Below, one piece after another: positions 12,642-24,543 of a stretch of DNA of 64,000 nucleotides. Under the pieces are notes generated by a model, which saw nothing but the letters and a program-made list of their open reading frames with translations, was not told where the DNA came from and did not search any database. The stretch's first letter is position 1; each line of letters opens with the position of its first letter. The translations under genes were made by a program, and so were the position numbers. Source of the stretch: Gonatopus flavifemur (taxonomy: Eukaryota > Arthropoda > Insecta > Hymenoptera > Dryinidae); NCBI GenBank assembly GCA_018340375.1, contig JAFFJZ010000001.1:55730001-55794000 (forward strand). Direction: 5' to 3'.

Positions 12642-15600
12642 TTAACTTTGAGCACTCGACTTAACGTCAGAGGGGACTAGTTGTATAACATTTTCAACCT
12701 TTTCAGCTTTAAATTTATTAACTGGAAAATTAACTTCAGTCGCAGTATCTGGTAAAATGATGAAACAAGTGTTGGAAGAACTTTCATTTTTTATAAGAAT
12801 TTGTTGAAAGGGGGCTAAAGAAATCTTCAATTCGTCAGATTTTTTCAATTTTTGCTTACCAATTTCAATGGTTGATATCTCAGATTTACTTTTGGAACAT
12901 TGAAATTCGTTTGTTTTGCGATTATTATCTCTAATCTTCGAACAACAAGCACAGTTCGTTGATGTCTCGGAAGTGCAGATACAAGTTTCATTCGGATGAA
13001 TAGATTCCAACGACTCCGACTCTATTTTAGCATCTGCCGACACTTGTATTATCGGTTCAATCCGCATGGACGAAATTTCATTGGAGTCTTCTGAAAAAGT
13101 GGGATCGTGAATAGTATCTCGTTTCCCATAGATTCAAATGGAATTCGTAATAGACTTACCGGAAGTACTGGACGTAATATCCGAAGAATAAACCGAGAAT
13201 AATTTTTTACGAACTCCGATTCCATCTCCGCTCTCGTTACTTTTCAATTTTTCCAATTCTTTTTTCGCCGCAAATAAAATTGAATCTTCCTCTTCGGCAT
13301 TTGCATTATTCGAATAAATAGAATTACTAAATCTACCTTGTTGTTTTTTATCTGAAAGAAGGATTTTATTTAGATGATGATTGCATTAATTAATTATTTG
13401 GAATATTTGTAAACAAATAATTCACCTGACGATAAGAATAATTTCTTTTTCCTGCACAACAATTTTTTATGATCCGAATCCATGTCGTCGCTGGATGTAC
13501 TGTACCGGGGAGTCGTCGTTTTTTTATCATCGCAAGAACTTTGCGCGCAAAAGTTGAAAGCTTTGTTTTTGGGCGTACTCATTCCAATCAGAGTATGCCT
13601 ATTGTTATCGCTAATCGGTGTTTCTGTAACTGCATTCATTTTTATTCACACAATTGTATTGCTTTTCTTTCACAAATGAACATTCGATTTGAAAATTTCA
13701 TGAAAATTTACCAGTGTTTGGATCGATATTATCGACATCTGGACCGGTGTACATAAAAACTGGTTTTTTAATACTACTATCACGTATATTGACTTTTTTT
13801 ATCAAGCCGATAGCTGCTAAAACATTCGCGATATCATACAGTCTTCGTACTTTTGTCTTGATATTGAATTTCGAGCCTTTATCACTTTTTTCTTCGTCAG
13901 TATCAGAATCGTGTACTAGAAAATTTACAGCTATATCCAAGTTTACAATGCCGTTCTGTAAAGAAGTTGAAAATTTGTTGGAAAATATCTTCTCATTTGA
14001 AAAAGAAAGATGTTTTTTCATACCTGTATAGATGTCAAGAATAACATTAAGAATTTTTGACACATGATTCCCAAACTCTTATCTCCTTTCGCTTCGTTGT
14101 TTGCAAAGCAATCTGCAAAGTTGTAACTCGGCGTCATGGAAGTAGAAGCAGGACATATCTTGCTCGAGTCAGAGATGTAAGCTCCAGTGATTTTTTGTAT
14201 ATGTTGAATATATTGTTGTACTCCTAATTTTATGGCCAACGATTTGAGCTTGACAAGAGTGGTTGGTAAAAATGTTTGTCCGTGCCATAAGTATTGATTT
14301 TTTCCTACTTTAGTAGCCATTTCCAAACTCTCTAGGATGTTTATGATATCGTATATTCTACGTTTTTCGGTACCAAGCAACGAGGCGGTCTTATCCAAAG
14401 ATATCTCCTTGCGAATATTTGGCAGTTGTATCAATGGATATAAAGTCAAAAATCTGTAAATAATTGTGGAAATTCAAAATCTTTTGTATGCGAGTTCATG
14501 TTCTTGAGTTTATTTATGATAAATAATTATCCAATGATTTATTTTGTTCAGGCCTTGTTTCAAAAATAGGATTATCAAATTATTTATTGTATTATAATAA
14601 TATTAATATAATATATTATATAGTTGCGAGGAAGACTAATGCTATGCTTGGCTTTGTTCTGCGTTGTTCTTTGGGCTTTACCAGTGTTAATACTTTAAGA
14701 ATGCTATGTTGTACTTTAGTCAGGCCTATTCTGGAGTATGGTTCGGTTATTCAGTTATTTAGCCCTTCTTTGAATTGCAATATCAAGTTAGTTGAGCGTT
14801 CAGGATTGGTTTTGGCATTATTTTATGTATCGTAAGGAGTCTCTTATGCACTCTAGATCACAGAAGAAAGTATGAACATACTCTTCTTTTATTCAAGTTG
14901 TTGAATGGTTTAATTGACCTTCCTTCGCTTTTGGGTTTGCTAAATGTTCATGCTCCTGGAAGGATCTTAAGGAACTCTTGTGAGGTATTTGCTATTTCTA
15001 TCCTCAGTTCAAAGATGGGTGATTATTCTCTTCTGTCAAGAACGCGTAGAATTGGTAATTTGCTAATGAGTCACCTTCTTTTGATTTTTTCAACGATTTA
15101 AATATTTATTCTCTTTCTATGATCTTTTATAGGGCTATATTGAATTTGTGATGTGTTTTTGCTTTGTTGCATTTTGTTTATACGAGACTATTCCTTTTGG
15201 TTTTCATTGTATAAATTTTATGGTTGTTCTACTTTGCCTAGCTTTGTGCTGTATTAGGCTTGCATCCACATTTTCTGTCTTGTATTTTATATGTATAGGG
15301 TTCTTTGCCTGCTCACTCATAAATAAATAAATCAATTAACCTTTTCCGACACCAGTCTTTAATCGAGTCGATCAGTTCTAAGACGTTTTACAGTACTTTA
15401 GTGGCAAATTAACTTAATTAGCACCATTTTTCCCATTTGCTTAATGTATTTACTAGAATTTTATCAGGGGTGGAGCTACTGTAAACGATTAATTCATATT
15501 CCAAAGTTACAAACGCGTTACAAACGCTTCACAAAACATCGTCCCATATATGGACTGAGTGTCGGAAAGGGTTAAACATAACATTCAATACAGTTCTACA

Positions 15601-15994
15601 GATTAATTCCCAAGTTTGAGCTTTTGATCTTTGGTATCAACAAACTATGAATGTTGAAATGATGCATAGAACTTTATATCCTCTGTGGTTAACGATTCCA
15701 TTCCCTATATCATGGATACATATTCTTTGTAACTTACTTGTTGCACAGAAGACCCAAAGATTTTTCTCTTCGTGGTTGAGATCCTAGTCTACGAGGTGTT
15801 TCAGATAATTGAGCAGTTTCGTTAACACAGAGTCTTGGGTTTGGGCTTAACCGACTGGTACTAGTAGGAGAAGTCTTTAGACTAGAAGCAAGATTGGTTA
15901 GAAGTCGTAAATTTGCTGTAGGAGAGATCGGTTCCGATCTTAAATTTCCTACATCACCCAGAACCCGACGATCCGGTGTTTTTCTAACCTTCAT
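12642..15994 (-). CDS. atypical E2F transcription factor (E2F7/8 type)
   Basis: DP-independent E2F repressor of cell-cycle and endocycle genes. Six exons join in frame: 15994-15738, 14453-14024, 13955-13712, 13629-13426, 13351-13160, 13090-12642, giving 591 residues. There are two winged-helix DNA-binding domains: the first at about 76-145 (KSLGLLCNKFLTLYP, EKRRIYDIINILESLEM), the second at about 210-303 (KSLGIMCQKFLMLFLTS, KVRRLYDIANVLAAIGLIKK). Both keep the RRxYD DNA-contact core. An acidic loop (DSDTDEEKSDKG) splits the second domain, as in E2F7/8 relatives. There is no DP dimerisation or RB-binding segment, which defines the atypical class. TPKNKAFNFCAQ follows. The exon 4 acceptor could be 6 bp later (13623). 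An upstream coding exon is possible because an in-frame stop directly precedes this ATG. Confidence 0.92.
14587..15335 (+). mobile_element. decayed non-LTR retrotransposon 3' end (jockey-like) inside E2F intron 1
   Basis: Broken plus-strand reading frames resemble the C-terminal end of a LINE reverse transcriptase: TLRMLCCTLVRPILEYGSVI matches the family pattern of a C-S-L-V-R-P-I-L-E-Y-G motif, and further on LLLFKLLNGLIDLPSLLGLL and a downstream RRIGN motif fit the same region. Frameshifts break it into at least three frames. The copy ends with a tandem AAATAAATAAAT tail at about 15320-15332, typical of simple-repeat-tailed non-LTR elements. Only about 750 bp remain (5' truncated), antisense to the host gene. 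Confidence 0.8.
15340..15571. mobile_element. TTAA-flanked MITE (piggyBac-type ends), copy 1
   Basis: A 232-bp element bounded by TTAA at 15336-15339 and 15572-15575. The ends are inverted: CCTTTTCCGACAC on the left and GTGTCGGAAAGGG on the right. Next to the right end is the palindrome CCATATATGG. TTAA duplication plus ends starting with C-rich bases are the hallmarks of piggyBac-type insertion. It sits directly after the tail of the LINE fragment. A homologous copy in the opposite orientation is at 35669-35910. Confidence 0.75.
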
Positions 15995-17726
15995 TATTGG
16001 TTGCTATAAATAAACAAAATCTTTTATTATACGTATAACAAATTTTCATGTTTTTTTTAATCAGTTGAGAAAATTTATGACGCACTCACTTGAGGATTAT
16101 TCACTATTTTTAACCATATATTGATATAAAATGGAGTATATGCATTTCTCGCTTTTTTCTAATAAAAATAAATTGTCCTCCCGATAACCGGGCTTTGTTA
16201 GTAAGGGTCAATTAACCTGAACACTGAATTAGCCCGTATGGTAATGTTGTAATGTTAGAAACAAGAATTATCTTTATTTTTCGATTGGTGGTTTCGATTG
16301 AGGGTGTCCCCTGATCGATTTTTCCCCCAGAAAACTACTAGATCGTTTCAACCGTTTTACATTATTGATATTCAATTAATTACAATGATCTTTAGATGAA
16401 GAAATTCGGAATAAATCAGAGAAGCTGGCTCTGGTCTCAAAATAATTGTAAATTGCATACAGCTTATATTTGTTGTAATATAAAAAAAAAACTGAATGGA
16501 GGTTTTTAATTGGCTAATAACGAAGTTTCATTCTGATTAATTATAATGATTTAGTTAAACAACAAACAGACCAGACCCGGATTGTTTGATCAATTCTGAA
16601 TCTTTTGATCCAAAGTTTGGTGTAATTAATTGAATATTAATGACAAAAAACGGTTGAAACGATCTAGTAGTTTTCTAGTAGAAAAATTGACCAGAGCACC
16701 CCCTTTAATCAAAACACGTGATTGAATAATTCCGTTAGGCTGACATGGACCGATACCAAATCCGTGGATTTGATTGACACATTGATAGTTATTTCTTAAA
16801 ATTCCCTAGAAATTCTGGTCCCTCGAGTCTGGCTGACTCATGATCCGATAGTTGATTCGTCTCATCTAAAAAAGACAGATCCAATCAGAATCGTTGAAAA
16901 TCGTTACAAAATTGGCGGGGATTCAATCTCTTATTTGATCATCTCCGTTCATTGGTGGTAAAGTAATTTACTTTAAATCATTCATTGATAATTCTTCTGG
17001 GTTGTTAAAAATGTTTGCGCTGTCCGAGATGGATATACATTTGTCTTTCTAAGAGATCTCTGGTAAAAACATCAGATTGAGACTGGATAACACATGAATT
17101 GAATTCCAAATGAAATGGTATTCGAGCTCATACGGGTTTTGGAAAAGAAAATCCCTGTAAACAGAAAAACCAGGCGTTTCTGAGGGTCAGGAACGGCTTT
17201 TCATAGGTATTGCAGGACCATTGGCATAATTTTGGGCAAATGTACGACTGTCGAAGTACAAAAATCTACTGGGAATTATTTCACTGACTTTCCTTAACAG
17301 CACACCCATCGATTTCCACGTTGCATCTCCCTCGATACAAGGTGGATTAACGAAGATGCCACGTAGAAATGCCGGCGCTATACGGGTTATTTGTATTAGA
17401 CATTCTTTAAAAGTTTATCAAATATCATTACCATTGTTCGGAAATTTCTCAATTTTCTGTATGGTTTGACCGCTTTCCTACATCACATTCACGCCTCCAC
17501 GAAGACGCGACATGGATACTCCATATGGGTTTTACATGTATATCAAATTATTCTTCAAGGTATCAAAAATGCTGTAGAAAATATTTGCGTATTTATGCAT
17601 GTAATAAAAATTTTATTTATACATATATTCAGTATAAATTTCCAACGAATAGTATGAGAATGTATATGTATAAATATAATGACATATTTGTACAATGAAC
17701 AACAGTAATAACTATCTGTATATTTC
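15995..17726. other. non-coding region upstream of E2F7/8
   Basis: It should hold the E2F leader and promoter, the foldback element at 16291-16715, and the 3' end of the RPA43 gene. On the minus strand an AATAAA near 17613-17618 lies about 110 bp after the RPA43 stop codon and is a plausible polyadenylation signal. No other coding exon was recognised. Confidence 0.5.
16291..16715. repeat. foldback element with about 80-bp inverted ends
   Basis: The two ends share AAAACTACTAGATCGTTTCA in opposite orientation (16330 and 16650 areas), continuing into CCGTTTT and a TATTCAATTAATTACA segment. Outer ends are GTTTCGATTGAGGGTGTCCC and its diverged complement. The inner 250 bp are not recognisable as coding. 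Confidence 0.8.
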
Positions 17727-20700
17727 CTATACATGCACACGTTTGACTTTATCCGGAGATTTCAGTTGTAAAGAAGACTTAGACGTCGATTTAAAATACC
17801 TCTTTGGTGAACTTTCTGGTGAATTTCTTCTGATAAAATGTTTTTCACTTCTCTTTTCAGTTTCCGAATCATCACTCGAATGTTGTTCTTTTTTTACTTT
17901 AATATCGTCTAAATCGAAGTCTAGTCTAGAGTTTTTGGACGTTTGAATATCTGGTGTCACACTTCTTCCATTCGTCAATTTTTTTCTCCGTTCTTTCCTC
18001 GAAACATGAGAATCATCATTCGACGACGAATCTTCCGATTTAATTTCTGATTTCACTGTAACGTTCAAATCCATTTCACCGTTCGATATGTTAGCGAGTT
18101 GATTCGAAACATCGGGTTTCGATTCTTTTTCGTCTTCACTTTGATGACCGTGAGTTCTGATTACAGGAGAATGTTTCTTTTTTGAGGATTTCTTCTTCGG
18201 AGTTTTTGAAATGGCCGAGTCGTCTTCGTCTTGCGTATTTTCGGACGCGCTTGTCTGTTTTTCTTCCTTAATTTTGATATTTTCAAATCCAAATACATCT
18301 ATTGACTTAACGCCTGTATGATTTTTGGATTCCGTATCAGATGTTTCCGATTTGACTTTAATTTCATTGAAATCTAATGGCTCTTCCGATATCTTGTGCT
18401 TTTTCTTTTTCTTTGATTTAGGTTTCACGGTTTCATCTAAATCAGTATCATTTGGATCTGTTTTCACAAAGGACTCGTCGTTGAATGTCGACAAATCTTC
18501 CGCATCGGTATTTGATATTTTAGATTTCTTCGAATGTTTCTTCTTTGCCTTTTCCGGAGAACGATGTAATTCATCGTCATCGTTGTTCCAAACATTCATT
18601 TTTGATATATCCGATTTAACTTTACGTTTCGATTCCACATCGGATTCTTTAGTATCACAAAATGATTCTGACTTAACCTTTACACAATTTTGATCGTCCT
18701 TTTCAGATTTCAGCTTCTTAGGAGACCTTTCTTCGAAACTCGAATCCACCGAAAATTCTCGGGTTTTCCTCTTTTTGTGTGGTTTTTCAAATACTCGCTC
18801 CTCATCGCTTTCGGACATAACATGAGCTCTCTTAGATTTCTTTTTCTCAAGCTTTATGGGTACAAATTCATCCTTCTCGTTTGATTCTTTGAAACCGTCG
18901 TCGTTGGATTTCTTTTTATGTTTCTTCTTTACGATGTCCAAAGTGCCATTTTCAACAGCTTCATTTTGATGTTTTTGGGAATCTTTTTTCACAGGGAAAA
19001 ACTTTGTGTCTTCCTCAGAGTCGGACTCAATTTTATTTTTACGCTTTGAATTCGTTCTATCTGAGTTTTTATTCATTTTCGAGGATTTCTGTTTATGACG
19101 CTGTGAGAAAAATGTAGTGTCTTCGTAAGGAGTTTCATTCATCGATGTATCAGGTAATTTACAGCCTTGCATGTAGTCTCTGTAACGCGAAAAGTGAAAT
19201 ATACATATATTTATTTGTTCTTTGTTCTATTCATATGAGCAGCCTTCAATTGCAATGTCGTATATATGTTAAAAATAGTTTAATATAAAGATAAAGGTTA
19301 CTCACTCTTCATTCAACACACCACGAAAGAAAGGCAATTTGGCGGTGAAATCCAGATAACTTATAGTAAATCTCACTTCTTGACCAATGTTCACTTTACT
19401 ACCCGGCCAATCATCCTCGTCTTCTGGTTTCGGAATAGATACATTAAAAGCTTTATGTACAAGTACACCTATATGACCCATACCTTTTTTATTTACAATG
19501 CCTGAAAAAAGATTGAATAATGTTAAAACTTTATTCCAATGAAATTCAATCAAACGCATTTTTTAATACGAGAAATGATATATTCCATACACGAGTTTTA
19601 ATACGTGTATCACATATTTTGAATCATTGGAAAAAGTGTAGAAATAGGGACAAAATGAATTTACTGAATTTTTTACCCACTTTTTCTAATGTTTGAAGAA
19701 TTTTAATAAATGAAAAAGAAACAAGAATACTTCGGTACATTACCTTTCAAACTACATCCTACTTTTGGTTTGAATATATAAAAATCTGCATCGATATTTA
19801 CATGAATAAAACATGCGTCGTGAAGAGTTTCTCCGAGTGGATCGATCAATTTTGGATTTTTGTAAGAGAGTAAAAATCCTTGCAATCTGGAAAGAATCAT
19901 AATTCACAGATATAATTATTTATGTAATTGAATTTGAAAGTTCTAAATGAAAAATATACAAACATCCATTTTACAAAATTTTTTTCTTTGAATCTTGAAG
20001 TAGAATTTTTTTTTCAGGATGTTAAAATTCAATTCTCATTCATAAGATTGATATAATATGTATATATTGACGCACACAATATCTATGCACAGTATAATAG
20101 AATTGAGATAAAACTTTCAATTTGTCGAAAAATTATTACTCAAATGAATACGATATAGAAAATAGTTTTTATATTATACTTCAAAAGCAGAAATGCCTTA
20201 CATATGTTGTTTATATTTCCAAGATAATTCTCATGCTTTCAAATTATTGATCTTACGCATTCAAACTTTGAAACCACATTTGTTTAATTGACGCTAGCAT
20301 CCTCAAATGTTCAACTTTCATGCTTGAAAAGTTTAAGTTTTGAGCTTATGGAATATGAAGAGGTTTTGGTCTCTAGTTCACTTGAAGTTTATGTAATTTG
20401 AGCAGAAGAATAGAGCTTTTTGTTTACTAGTGTGATGCATGGTTTCTGCCTTTCATACTTGAATGTACATAAGCCTGAATTCTCAATGAATGAAATTGTT
20501 CATTAAAACTAAATCCAAATGGAGAATGGAAGAATATAGTGTCTCATGAAAGTATCGCAACCCTTGATTGTCAATTCATTTGATTGAATGGTTCAAACTT
20601 CAATAATATTTAATATAGATACCACACTGATACTTGAAAACATAAATTTACATAAAAACTTTGTGTACAATTATGTTCTCGAAGTTTGAATCGTTTATAG

Positions 20701-21225
20701 AAACAAAACAAAAATTAAAACTCACGAAATCTGATAAATCATTGTTACATATTTTCTCGAATCAACTCTTTGCCACTGAGAACACATCGTTTCAATAATG
20801 TACTCCAAGATTTTTGGGCTTCAACGGTTGATTATTATGCGATTCGATTGTTAATTAGTTTCAATAAACGATTCAAACTTCAGCAACATACAATTGAGGG
20901 GAATTGTCATTTTTTTAAATTCAAGTAATCTCTTCGATGAAGCTTTGAAATAAGGATATCATACCATAACAATGGTATCGTACACACACACACATTTCAA
21001 TTAAGTCATTTTTAACGTTTTTCGATGTACTCACTCAGGATCATAAGTATACAAATTTGAACTCAACATCTCGTTTACCGCTGCATCAAGATTATTCAAA
21101 TGGAAAGGATGCAGAGCAACGTGTTTCTTGACAGTCTCATAAAACACTTGTGAATCCTCATCCTCGATCAATCCTGTGAGTTCCAATTGTGTCCATGTAA
21201 TTCCGAAATATTTCTTAAATTTCAT
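17727..21225 (-). CDS. POLR1F: DNA-directed RNA polymerase I subunit RPA43 (POLR1F/TWISTNB) with long charged tail
   Basis: Stalk subunit of RNA polymerase I, which recruits the enzyme to rDNA through Rrn3/TIF-IA. Four exons join in frame: 21225-21035, 19886-19744, 19501-19306, 19179-17727, giving 660 residues. Residues 1-180 carry the Rpb7-like N-terminal fold and the OB-type domain: LQGFLLSYKNPKLIDP, DADFYIFKPKVGCSLKGIVN, then GHIGVLVHKAFNVSIPKP, the most diagnostic RPA43 segment. Residues about 180-660 form a single-exon low-complexity tail of Lys runs and Ser/Asp/Glu blocks, much longer than in the human protein (about 340 residues in total). The tail has many nuclear-localisation-like KKKHKKK runs and eight [ILV]KxE motifs. 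Intron 1 (about 1.15 kb) contains a family K MITE. Confidence 0.9.
20674..20888. mobile_element. MITE family K, full-length copy in RPA43 intron 1
   Basis: Terminal inverted repeats: TGTTCTCGAAGTTTGAATCG on the left, CGATTCAAACTTCAGCAACA on the right, extending inward through TTTATAGAAAC / GTTTCAATAAA. TA flanks both ends, as for a TA-target DNA transposon. About 215 bp, non-coding. Related copies or ends are near 1711, 23241, 23489, 38007-38429 and 49495-49693. Confidence 0.8.
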
Positions 21226-22280
21226 CTTCTCTATTTCGTCAAATTATTCAAATTCTTGATGAATAAAAAAATCTATGAAATGGGTAAAAGTTCTGATTTG
21301 AAAGAAATTGTTTTATTAATCGCACATACTGCGTTTCAACTGTGAATATTGAAGGTTATATTAGGTTATGTTTAGGAATTGGTTGTGACAGACATATAAT
21401 ATAGTGTTTTCCATTCGCTGCTGCAGCTGCATCGAGTGCGCCACCTATATTGTGTGTATGTCGCCATATGCAGTATCACAGTACGCAGTACCGGAAATGT
21501 GTCAGTATGTGCTATCAATAAAAAATTTGTTTTGAATCTGAATCTTTATTCATCTCAAAGATGATTTTTTGTATTCATCAAGAATTTAAATAACGTCATG
21601 AAATGGACGTCATGAATACGTTAAGATATCTTTTAGATATCTAAAAATGCCACATAAGACATCTCAAACATATTTACAACGTATCTTGAGGTTCTTAACA
21701 CATGTTTTAGATTATGAACCGAACTCCTACTGTTCGGTTGGGTTCGAATTTCCAACTCAGAGAGTGGAAAAAGTTCGGTTCGACTGAGAAATTCCAGGTT
21801 TGCACAACCCTCCTTGAGAAATGAAATCCCTGTTGAAAATGCCAGGCAAATCCGGATAGATCCTATCAGTTCCTGGCAGAAAGGGAGAAGGACTGGTTCC
21901 TGCTTGGTTCTGTCGATTTTTAGTCCCAGGAACCACTAGAATCTGCTTGGCATTCTCAGCAGGGATGTTTATCGAGATATATTCGAGAATGTCAAGGTAT
22001 GAACAGTCATTGAACATTATCTGAAAATAAAATATAAGGATTTAGTACTGCGTGTGTCCACAAATGAATGAAGAATTGCAACAAGCTTTACTATACTTCA
22101 TATGAAAGATCACATCGTTACGAAGGAAGCTATGGGCTGTACAGCGTCTGTCTACATTATCTATCGATGAAAGTCTTGATCGAAAAATCGATTCCACTCC
22201 GATGCGGGTACCGAGTACTCTCAACACGGGCCTGTGTGTAGGATAGGACAAAAATGAAAACAACTGTTGACGGAGGAAGG
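21226..22280. other. region upstream of RPA43, with a MITE
   Basis: RPA43 promoter and leader are expected in the first few hundred bases; the stretch 21400-21500 is locally more GC-rich. Beyond it, 21826-21966 is an inverted-repeat element. No exon was recognised on either strand. Confidence 0.45.
21826..21966. repeat. short foldback element
   Basis: ATCCCTGTTGAAAATGCCAG on the left is the imperfect complement of CTTGGCATTCTCAGCAGGGAT on the right. A second inner pair, ACTGGTTCCTGCTTGG and the nearby CCCAGGAACCA, adds to the fold. About 140 bp. Confidence 0.6.
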
Positions 22281-22918
22281 AGAATTTTCTTTCAGTTTAG
22301 TTGTCGTCGCGACACCGACGAGACTTGACGATAGTTGGGTGTAACGATATTCAACGAGCCTGTGCCGTACATTCTGCACACAATAATAACATCGCTTCAG
22401 TGCAGACAGGTAGTTTGGATAGTTCACAAGTGCTTTGGGATTTGTCTGTCTACTCTTTTGTATTCATACTACAAAATTCTGCTTGGTCAGATTCTTTTTC
22501 CCTCGTGCCCTTTTGTTTCAATACAGACTATTTCATCTCTATGTAAACACCTTGTGCGTGCTTGTGTTCTGTGTTATGGAGTGGAAGGAACCGTCTTCGG
22601 ATTAAGGATATACCCACTTCTTTTTGTTTTTATCATCATTTTCATATTTATAGTGTTCTCAAGACGAGTGGGACGTTATGAAAGGTTACTCTCATCTTCT
22701 TCATTTTCATTCAAAACATACCTTTATTTAAAACCAATTCGAGTTGTTGATATCGTATCGCAGTCACGGTTGTTATACGTTTTATCGATCGATAAGTCAG
22801 AACGGCGTTCAAGATCAAAACAAAAATATTGGAGATCGGTATGGATCTATGCTGTGTGAATTGCGTTTGAAATTGTGGATCGTCAAAAAATGAGCTTCAA
22901 ACACGACACAAACGGAAG
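22281..22918 (+). other. possible untranslated first exon of the four-pass membrane protein gene
   Basis: A less AT-biased stretch ends at a good donor, CGGAAG followed by GTAAAT at 22919. A short open frame, MSFKHDTNGR, with a favourable ATG context begins at 22890, but its phase (2) does not fit the coding exons of the downstream gene, and it is stopped if joined to 36222 or 39719. If this is an exon at all, it is most likely a leader carrying a short upstream ORF. The 5' boundary is unknown. Confidence 0.25.
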
Positions 22919-23240
22919 GTAAATATTTGCAAACTTTATTTATTCGTATCTAGTGTTTAAGTTTTTAGAATTGTTTTTAACGGTGGATTTATTTGTTTAA
23001 GGTCAGATTCATGTTGTTATATCAAATTTCAACTATGAATAACGTTGGGTAATTGATGCAAAATTCGTTTCGTGATTCCCATATCGGTAGTTTCAATATT
23101 TTGAAAATCAAAATAGCGAGAAAGGTTTGAAAATTTGTGTATCATTGATAAAATTTGAATGTACATATTTTGTGGCAAAAAGAGTTTGTCAACCCTCAGG
23201 AAAGTTTCCTTGGAACAAGAAAAAAATATGAGAAATTTTG

Positions 23241-23540
23241 TATTATTGAAGTTTGAATCGTTTATTGAAACGAATTTGTAACTGAATATGAAAGTACTAA
23301 AATGCTCACTCAGCACAAATATCATAGAAATATTACTGTAATATTTTGTGCTGGGGGGGTGATCAGTATTTTCCAGACAGCAGAAGAATTTTGAAAGGGT
23401 TCCTTATGGATACATTGAATTTGTAATAAACTCTTTTAGAACTCTCCTACTATTTGGGTTGATGATGGAAAGCATAAAATTTTCAATGTCGATGAAGTTT
23501 GAATCATTCATTGAAACGAATTACTAATCGAATAACATAA
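23241..23540. repeat. two direct family K termini
   Basis: TGAAGTTTGAATCGTTTATT followed by GAAACGAATT begins near 23247, and the diverged TGAAGTTTGAATCATTCATT with the same continuation begins near 23492. Both point the same way and no opposite terminus lies between them. They look like two truncated copies of the family seen whole at 20674-20888. Confidence 0.55.
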
Positions 23541-24154
23541 TATTCAGCTGTTGAAGACCAAAAATCTTGGGATAATTAAGGAGATAAATCATCAAATTTG
23601 GTTAAATTTCATAAACGATTAGAAATTTAGGAACATAATTTTCAATCTTGTTATCTATCCCGAATTAAATTTTGTAATTTTCTAGTTCAGATTCGTTTCA
23701 ATGAACGAATGAAGAAATTTCCAATCACATGAAATTTTGCAAATCGGAAGAACTGAAATGGGGAAAACTTTCTAACAAGAATTCATATTTTGTGTAATTT
23801 ATGTCAAGACCATTTGCTTTTTTTTTTTTTTTATATTAACTATACTTCAGTCATTTGAATTGATCGTTTTAGTATCACAACTTCAAGCACAAAAGTACAA
23901 ATGGAGTTTTAATAACCACTAAAAAAATGTATGTAATTTCCCTGGTTGAAAGAGTTCAACGTGAATTCCGTTGAATAATTGAGATTAAATGTAAACTTTG
24001 CAACTGTGAATGATCCATTACAACTCATTTAAACTCATTGAAAATCGGTTTTTGAATGTTTTTAATGAGGTTTGAAGGTCATTTACTATTGCAAAGTTGA
24101 TATTGATCAATGGGCTTCAATGGATGTTGTTCACCATAATTGTTTTTTTTATAA

Positions 24155-24543
24155 CTTTCCAATAAACATTTCATGTCCCACCATATTTTGTAGGCAAGTT
24201 TAAGATGTCTCAAGCAACACTTTTAGACATCTTTCAAACATGGAGCTGAAACTAGCAGCCGGTTGTTATAACTTTTGATTAAACGTTGTTAAAGCTTTGT
24301 TCATACCAGAAATCGATCAAGTAGCATCCCATTAAACGTTTCAGATGCTTAAATCTTCAATAAACGTTGAATGTAAAAAAAATTATGACAATCGGCTGCT
24401 ACCTTTAGGGCTGCCAGTTCCAGCTTCATCTTTCGAAATCGAAAAGAGTCGAAGACATCTACAACAGATCTTAAAGTGTCACGTAAAACATCTTAAATTT
24501 GTTTAAAAGATATCGCAATACACGGAATATGTTTATTGGAAAG
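24155..24543. mobile_element. TIR element interrupted by a family L element
   Basis: Ends are CTTTCCAATAAACAT and ATGTTTATTGGAAAG, a perfect inverted pair. Inside them AAGTTTAAGATGTCTC / AACATCTTAAATTTG and AACACTTTTAGAC / TTAAAGTGTCAC also pair. The centre (24241-24430) is a family L copy. Without that insert the host would be about 200 bp. A fragment with the same AAGTTTAAAATGTCTTACGC core lies at about 63700. Confidence 0.65.
24241..24430. mobile_element. MITE family L, copy 1 (nested)
   Basis: Inverted ends GAGCTGAAACTAGCAGCC and GGCTGCCAGTTCCAGCTTC. Inside the right end is GACAATCGGCTGCTA; inside the left end is CCGGTTGTTATAACTTTTGA. It lies within the element at 24155-24543. Copies 2-4 are at 28687-28850, 29280-29482 and 33504-33708; degraded pieces occur near 31165-31290 and 31790-31850. 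Confidence 0.7.

Noticed and set aside
18325..18693. 122-codon plus-strand frame antisense to the RPA43 tail
   Set aside because: Phe/Ser/Asp-rich translation is the expected mirror of the Lys/Glu/Ser-rich RPA43 exon on the other strand.
22335..22859. 174-codon hydrophobic plus-strand open frame
   Set aside because: Composition (runs of Phe, Ile, Val, Ser from T-rich DNA) looks like noise. It overlaps a likely untranslated exon and resembles no known family.
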